From contig NZ_JAMBOX010000015.1 in assembly GCF_023715785.1 (NCBI RefSeq), positions 62,001-126,000 of the forward strand: DNA of 64,000 nucleotides, written 5' to 3'. This document shows, in pieces, positions 61,154-64,000 of the stretch; within the stretch, counting starts at the first letter, position 1, and each line of letters opens with the position of its first letter. The position numbers and the translations under genes are program-made. Below the pieces are notes generated by a model. That model was not told where the DNA came from. It did not search any database and saw only the letters and a list, made by a program, of their open reading frames with translations. Source of the stretch: Neobacillus niacini. GTDB lineage: Bacteria; Bacillota; Bacilli; Bacillales; Cytobacillaceae.

Positions 61154-61405
61154 CTATTCTTTTGGGTTACGGATTTTGTAGATGAGTGTGGCAATTAAAG
61201 TCGAAGGCAAATTATACAGACTGCCCTGCAGATTATATTGCAGCTGCTGCTCCTCGAAGGACATGTCGTCGTAAATTTCGTTGTGGGATTTATTCAGTTT
61301 CTTAAACCGTTGCTTCGTTTCGGCGATATAGGCATATTGGACAGGAATCATGATGAGGGCATAGATGGCATAGACAGAAATAAGAATCCATATAACCAAA
61401 TCCAA
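61154..61405 (-). CDS. DUF3949-like small membrane protein
   Basis: 83 residues. One N-terminal membrane segment (MDLVIWILISVYAIYALIMIPVQYAYI), then a basic linker and EIYDDMSFEEQQLQYNLQGSLYNLPSTLIATLIYKIRN. Small Bacillus family of unknown function; assignment from memory. Confidence 0.6.
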   Translation of the reverse strand: MDLVIWILISVYAIYALIMIPVQYAYIAETKQRFKKLNKSHNEIYDDMSFEEQQLQYNLQGSLYNLPSTLIATLIYKIRNPKE

Positions 61406-61501
61406 GGTTCATTACCCCTTTCAGAATGGCCTTTTTATATTGTACGAATAGAAATGATGAAAGTTTTGTGTTTATCTAAATATGTACGTAGCCCCTTCGA
61501 T

Positions 61502-61630
61502 TTAATCAAGGACTTTAATAAAAATGCGGACCATCCATCTTACCAGGAGGTAAATCGGTTCAACAAGATCAAAGCCAATGTCAATCAGGTCCCAACTTTT
61601 ATTTTTCTTCCGTTTCTTTTTCAACTTCAT
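61502..61630 (-). CDS. Small membrane-associated protein, 42 residues
   Basis: Frame from ATG 61630 to TAA 61502: a very basic start (MKLKKKRKKNKSWDL) and an amphipathic/hydrophobic tail (FDLVEPIYLLVRWMVRIFIKV). GTGGAGG is 3 nt upstream, a short spacing. It resembles other tiny basic-plus-helix proteins of bacilli. The remainder of the 61406-61772 gap shows nothing else. Confidence 0.45.
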   Translation of the reverse strand: MKLKKKRKKNKSWDLIDIGFDLVEPIYLLVRWMVRIFIKVLD

Positions 61631-61772
61631 CTTCCTCCACCCCCGTTGTTTTTAATACGATTATATGGAAAAAAAGTTTCAAATGAATTGGCTGGAATTT
61701 TGAATATTATTACTATTAGTTATCGATTATGCTAGAATTTTATTATCATAAAATAGTGGGAGCGGAAATAAA

Positions 61773-62408
61773 GTGAATTGGTCAGATATCCCTTACATGT
61801 GGCAGGAATGTTTTAAGGAAGCGTGGTCATCATTTCAGGAAGGATCAAGGCCGATTGGGGCTTTGATTACCGATTCGGAAGGAGAAATTGTGGCAAGGGG
61901 AAAGAGTGCCACCTTTGCCGAACTTTCAGATAGTGTTATCTCACATAACGAATTGGCCCATGCTGAAATGAACGCGCTGTTAAAACTGGATAACCGGGTC
62001 CATCAAAAGGTGAATTCTTACGTTTTGTATACGACAATGGAACCATGCCCGTTATGCTTCGGGGCATTTTATATGAGCGGGATCCGTAATCTAGAATATG
62101 CCGCCAAGGATAAATTCGGCGGCAGCACGAATTTGAAGGACACGACTCCTTATTTAAGCCGCAAGCCCATCCAGATTAACGGGCCAATCGCTTTTTTGGA
62201 GAATTTCTCAATTCTTTTAAATGTTTATTTTGACCAAATGATTGGTTTTAAAAGGGGGGACAAAGTCCAAAAGCTGATGGCAGAGGACTATCCGCGGGCA
62301 GTTGAACTGGCAGGTGCATGGTTTAGTGGGCAGAGATTAAAAGATTTCCAGCAGTTGGAAGTACAAGGGGTATATGAGATGATGCTGGATGATTTATACG
62401 AGGGGTGA
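61773..62408 (+). CDS. Nucleoside/tRNA-deaminase-like protein (CDA fold)
   Basis: 211 residues. Zinc motif AHAEMNALLKLDN (His-Ala-Glu) and TMEPCPLCFGAFYMSG (PCxxC), the cytidine/guanine deaminase signature. The C-terminal extension of 60-70 residues distinguishes it from TadA. Substrate not defined. GTG 61773 with GGGAGCGG upstream. Confidence 0.85.
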   Translation: MNWSDIPYMWQECFKEAWSSFQEGSRPIGALITDSEGEIVARGKSATFAELSDSVISHNELAHAEMNALLKLDNRVHQKVNSYVLYTTMEPCPLCFGAFYMSGIRNLEYAAKDKFGGSTNLKDTTPYLSRKPIQINGPIAFLENFSILLNVYFDQMIGFKRGDKVQKLMAEDYPRAVELAGAWFSGQRLKDFQQLEVQGVYEMMLDDLYEG

Positions 62409-62414
62409 CAGAAA

Positions 62415-63137
62415 GTGGATTTTCTTTTAAGAAAAGTGTTTATCGGGAAGCCAAAAACGGTAGGAGATAACGATGCTGAGAGCGTAATGGACCGGGAATG
62501 GACAAGTGCGATTTTTAAAGAGCCGGTTGAAGGGGCCGTTTGGGTCGGCAAAACCGGTTTGACTGGCGACGGGGTATTTGATACGAAGAACCATGGTGGA
62601 CCAGAGAAAGCGGTGTTTGCCTATTCGTTGGAAAACTATTCCTATTGGCAGAGGGAACTTGGCCATTCAGCAATCGGGCCCGGCGGGATGGGCGAGAACT
62701 TTTTATTGGAAAATTTGACAGAGGACACGGTTTCGATTGGCGATACGTTCCAAATCGGCGAAGCGGTTGTACAGGTGTCGCAGCCGCGGCAGCCATGCTG
62801 GAAACCGGCCCGCCGTTTTAGAATTAAAACCCTTGCGCTACTTATACAAAATACAGGCCGAACTGGCTGGTATTTTCGCGTATTAAAAGAAGGACTGGTA
62901 GAAGAGGGACGGACATTTACGCTGCTTGAGCGCCCATATCCGCAATGGACGATTCAAAAGTGCAATGAAATTCTCCATGCCAAGCAGCCAAATTTTGAGG
63001 AAATGCAGGAGCTTTCTCAATGTGAACTGCTGGCGCCCAGCATGAGAGCGACATTAGAAAAGCGGGGGGCCTTGAAGGCAATCCCCGATATTACGAATAG
63101 GGTTTATGGACCGAATGATGAAGGACAAAGTCAGTAA
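62415..63137 (+). CDS. MOSC-domain protein (YiiM-like)
   Basis: 240 residues. GLTGDGVFDTKNHGGPEKAVFAYSLENY and IGPGGMGENFLLENL, then SQPRQPCWKPARRF with the MOSC Cys, followed by the YiiM C-terminal region. MOSC proteins move or use sulfur from molybdenum cofactor; the likely role is detoxification or N-hydroxylated compound reduction. Starts 6 nt after the deaminase stop, so cotranscribed. Confidence 0.87.
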   Translation: MDFLLRKVFIGKPKTVGDNDAESVMDREWTSAIFKEPVEGAVWVGKTGLTGDGVFDTKNHGGPEKAVFAYSLENYSYWQRELGHSAIGPGGMGENFLLENLTEDTVSIGDTFQIGEAVVQVSQPRQPCWKPARRFRIKTLALLIQNTGRTGWYFRVLKEGLVEEGRTFTLLERPYPQWTIQKCNEILHAKQPNFEEMQELSQCELLAPSMRATLEKRGALKAIPDITNRVYGPNDEGQSQ

Positions 63138-63156
63138 AGCATTGAGGCGATAAAGA

Positions 63157-63828
63157 ATGTATAAATTTATTGAAAATCAAGTAGTGAGAAATGAAATGTC
63201 GACCATCCCATATTTATGGATTCGAAGCAAACAACCTGCGAAAAGCATCTGTGTCATGCTCCCGGGATTAGGTTACTCGACGCAGCGCCCGCTGTTTCAT
63301 TATGGTACGGGGATTTGTTTGGAGCAAAATGTAGACGTCCTTCACATAAACTATCGATTTGTGGAAAATGAGCATTTTAAAAAGCTGCCTGAACCTGAAC
63401 AAAATCAGTGGATGTATGAGGATGTCTGTGCGGTGGTTGAAGAGGTTTTAAAAGATAGTTCTTATGAACAAGTCTTTCTGTTAAGCAAATCGATTGGGAC
63501 CATTCCGATGGCAATGGAATGGGGGCAGAAACATTTCACCCCTCAATCTTTTGGAATCTGGCTAACCCCGCTTATCAAAATGGACGAGGTTTATCAGGCG
63601 TTGTTGAAGACCCAACTGCCGTCGCTTTGTATAATCGGTGACCAGGATCATCATTTTGTAGAGGAGCGGATTTCGTCATTGAAAAACAATCCGCTTATCG
63701 AAACAGTTGTAGTGCCAAACACAGACCACAGCCTTGAGGTAAATGGGGATGTATTAGAATCAATCGACGCTATCAAAGAAGTAATGAAAAGCATCGGAGA
63801 CTTTGTCAGAAACCACAGGATTATATAG
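63157..63828 (+). CDS. Alpha/beta-hydrolase-like protein
   Basis: 223 residues. MLPGLGYSTQRPLFHYG, nucleophile-like VFLLSKSIGTIPMAME with Ser, IIGDQDHHFVEE and PNTDHSLEV (His). Small esterase- or thioesterase-like fold; no specific substrate. Follows the MOSC gene by 19 nt. Confidence 0.78.
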   Translation: MYKFIENQVVRNEMSTIPYLWIRSKQPAKSICVMLPGLGYSTQRPLFHYGTGICLEQNVDVLHINYRFVENEHFKKLPEPEQNQWMYEDVCAVVEEVLKDSSYEQVFLLSKSIGTIPMAMEWGQKHFTPQSFGIWLTPLIKMDEVYQALLKTQLPSLCIIGDQDHHFVEERISSLKNNPLIETVVVPNTDHSLEVNGDVLESIDAIKEVMKSIGDFVRNHRII

Positions 63829-63864
63829 TGCGAGGAACAATAGAGGAAGCCCCTAGGGTTCATA

Positions 63865-63960
63865 AGGACAATCCCGGTGGAAAAATCGTAGAAGTTGTCC
63901 TCATACATGGGTCCATGAGGACAATCCCCGTGGAAAAATCGAAGAACTTGTCCTCTTAGA
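63865..63960. repeat. Dyad array H (53-bp spacing) at the right end of the window
   Basis: Two AGGACA-anchored units at 63865 and 63918 (53 bp apart) and a third arm near 63950. The complete dyad has arms TTGTCCTCAT and ATGAGGACAA around a 10-nt centre, and spacer ATCCCCGTGG-A5-TCGAAGAACT. The arms are the same family as array D (TGTCCTCA/TGAGGACA). It may continue past the window. Confidence 0.8.
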
Positions 63961-64000
63961 AATATGAATAAAAGAACAATTCAACCTACTATTTGAGAAT

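Noticed and set aside
61238..61735. Plus-strand frame over the DUF3949 gene and gap
   Set aside because: It runs antisense to a small membrane protein and lacks a ribosome site; composition is shadow-like.
1..64000. tRNA, rRNA, insertion sequence, prophage or integrase
   Set aside because: None was seen by reading both strands; no transposase, integrase or tRNA cloverleaf with CCA-end context was recognised.

Overview
The window looks like chromosomal DNA of a mesophilic member of the Bacillaceae, of the broad Bacillus/Neobacillus/Mesobacillus type. The supporting signs are the Shine-Dalgarno sites, frequent TTG/GTG starts, CcpA-type cre sites, tandem T-box leaders, a fruR-fruK-fruA operon, an OpuF-type compatible-solute importer and several Bacillus-only small families. 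I see no rRNA, tRNA, phage, insertion sequence or CRISPR array. Genus and species cannot be fixed from sequence inspection alone.

Layout: 179-7290 is a LacI-controlled 2-keto-3-deoxygluconate operon (regulator, KDG kinase, a hexulose-phosphate synthase-like and a hexulose-phosphate isomerase-like enzyme, KDPG aldolase, a three-part TRAP importer and a KdgF-like cupin). Then follow rpiA, the OpuF pair, a radical SAM protein, a short threonyl-tRNA synthetase behind two T-boxes, an ECF sigma/membrane-protein pair and kinase/phosphatase-like genes. Two adjacent arsenic loci occupy about 18.0-23.5 kb: arsR-acr3-arsC-arsD-arsA plus a HesB-like gene with an in-frame UGA, then a divergent arsR and a decayed arsI locus. 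From 23.5 to 40 kb lie scattered metabolic and cell-wall genes ending in a SWIM/SNF2 helicase. A minus-strand sulfate-uptake locus (Rrf2 regulator, YezD, sulfate-binding protein, CysT, CysW, CysA) covers 40.2-45.1 kb. Transporter, peptidase and pentapeptide genes follow, then the fructose PTS operon (50.3-53.9 kb), a TetR locus with a gutted hydrolase, and a run of small-molecule-modifying enzymes to the end.

Two signals stand out. First, eight intergenic tandem arrays have unrelated or only partly related sequences. Seven of them share one geometry: an imperfect dyad of about 27 bp plus a spacer of about 25 bp, repeating every 52 bp (53 at a few steps), which is about five helical turns. An A-tract lies midway between dyads in five of the seven. 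The eighth array repeats every 20-21 bp. Second, the last gene of the main arsenic operon (22185-22463) is open on both sides of a UGA at the position where HesB/IscA proteins carry their reactive cysteine. A SECIS-like hairpin follows the UGA, so the gene is a candidate selenoprotein.

Decay is visible at several places: arsI and an alpha/beta hydrolase have each lost their middle, and a GNAT acetyltransferase loses its C-terminal half where the arsenic operon begins. Functions are from motif reading; no database search was run.
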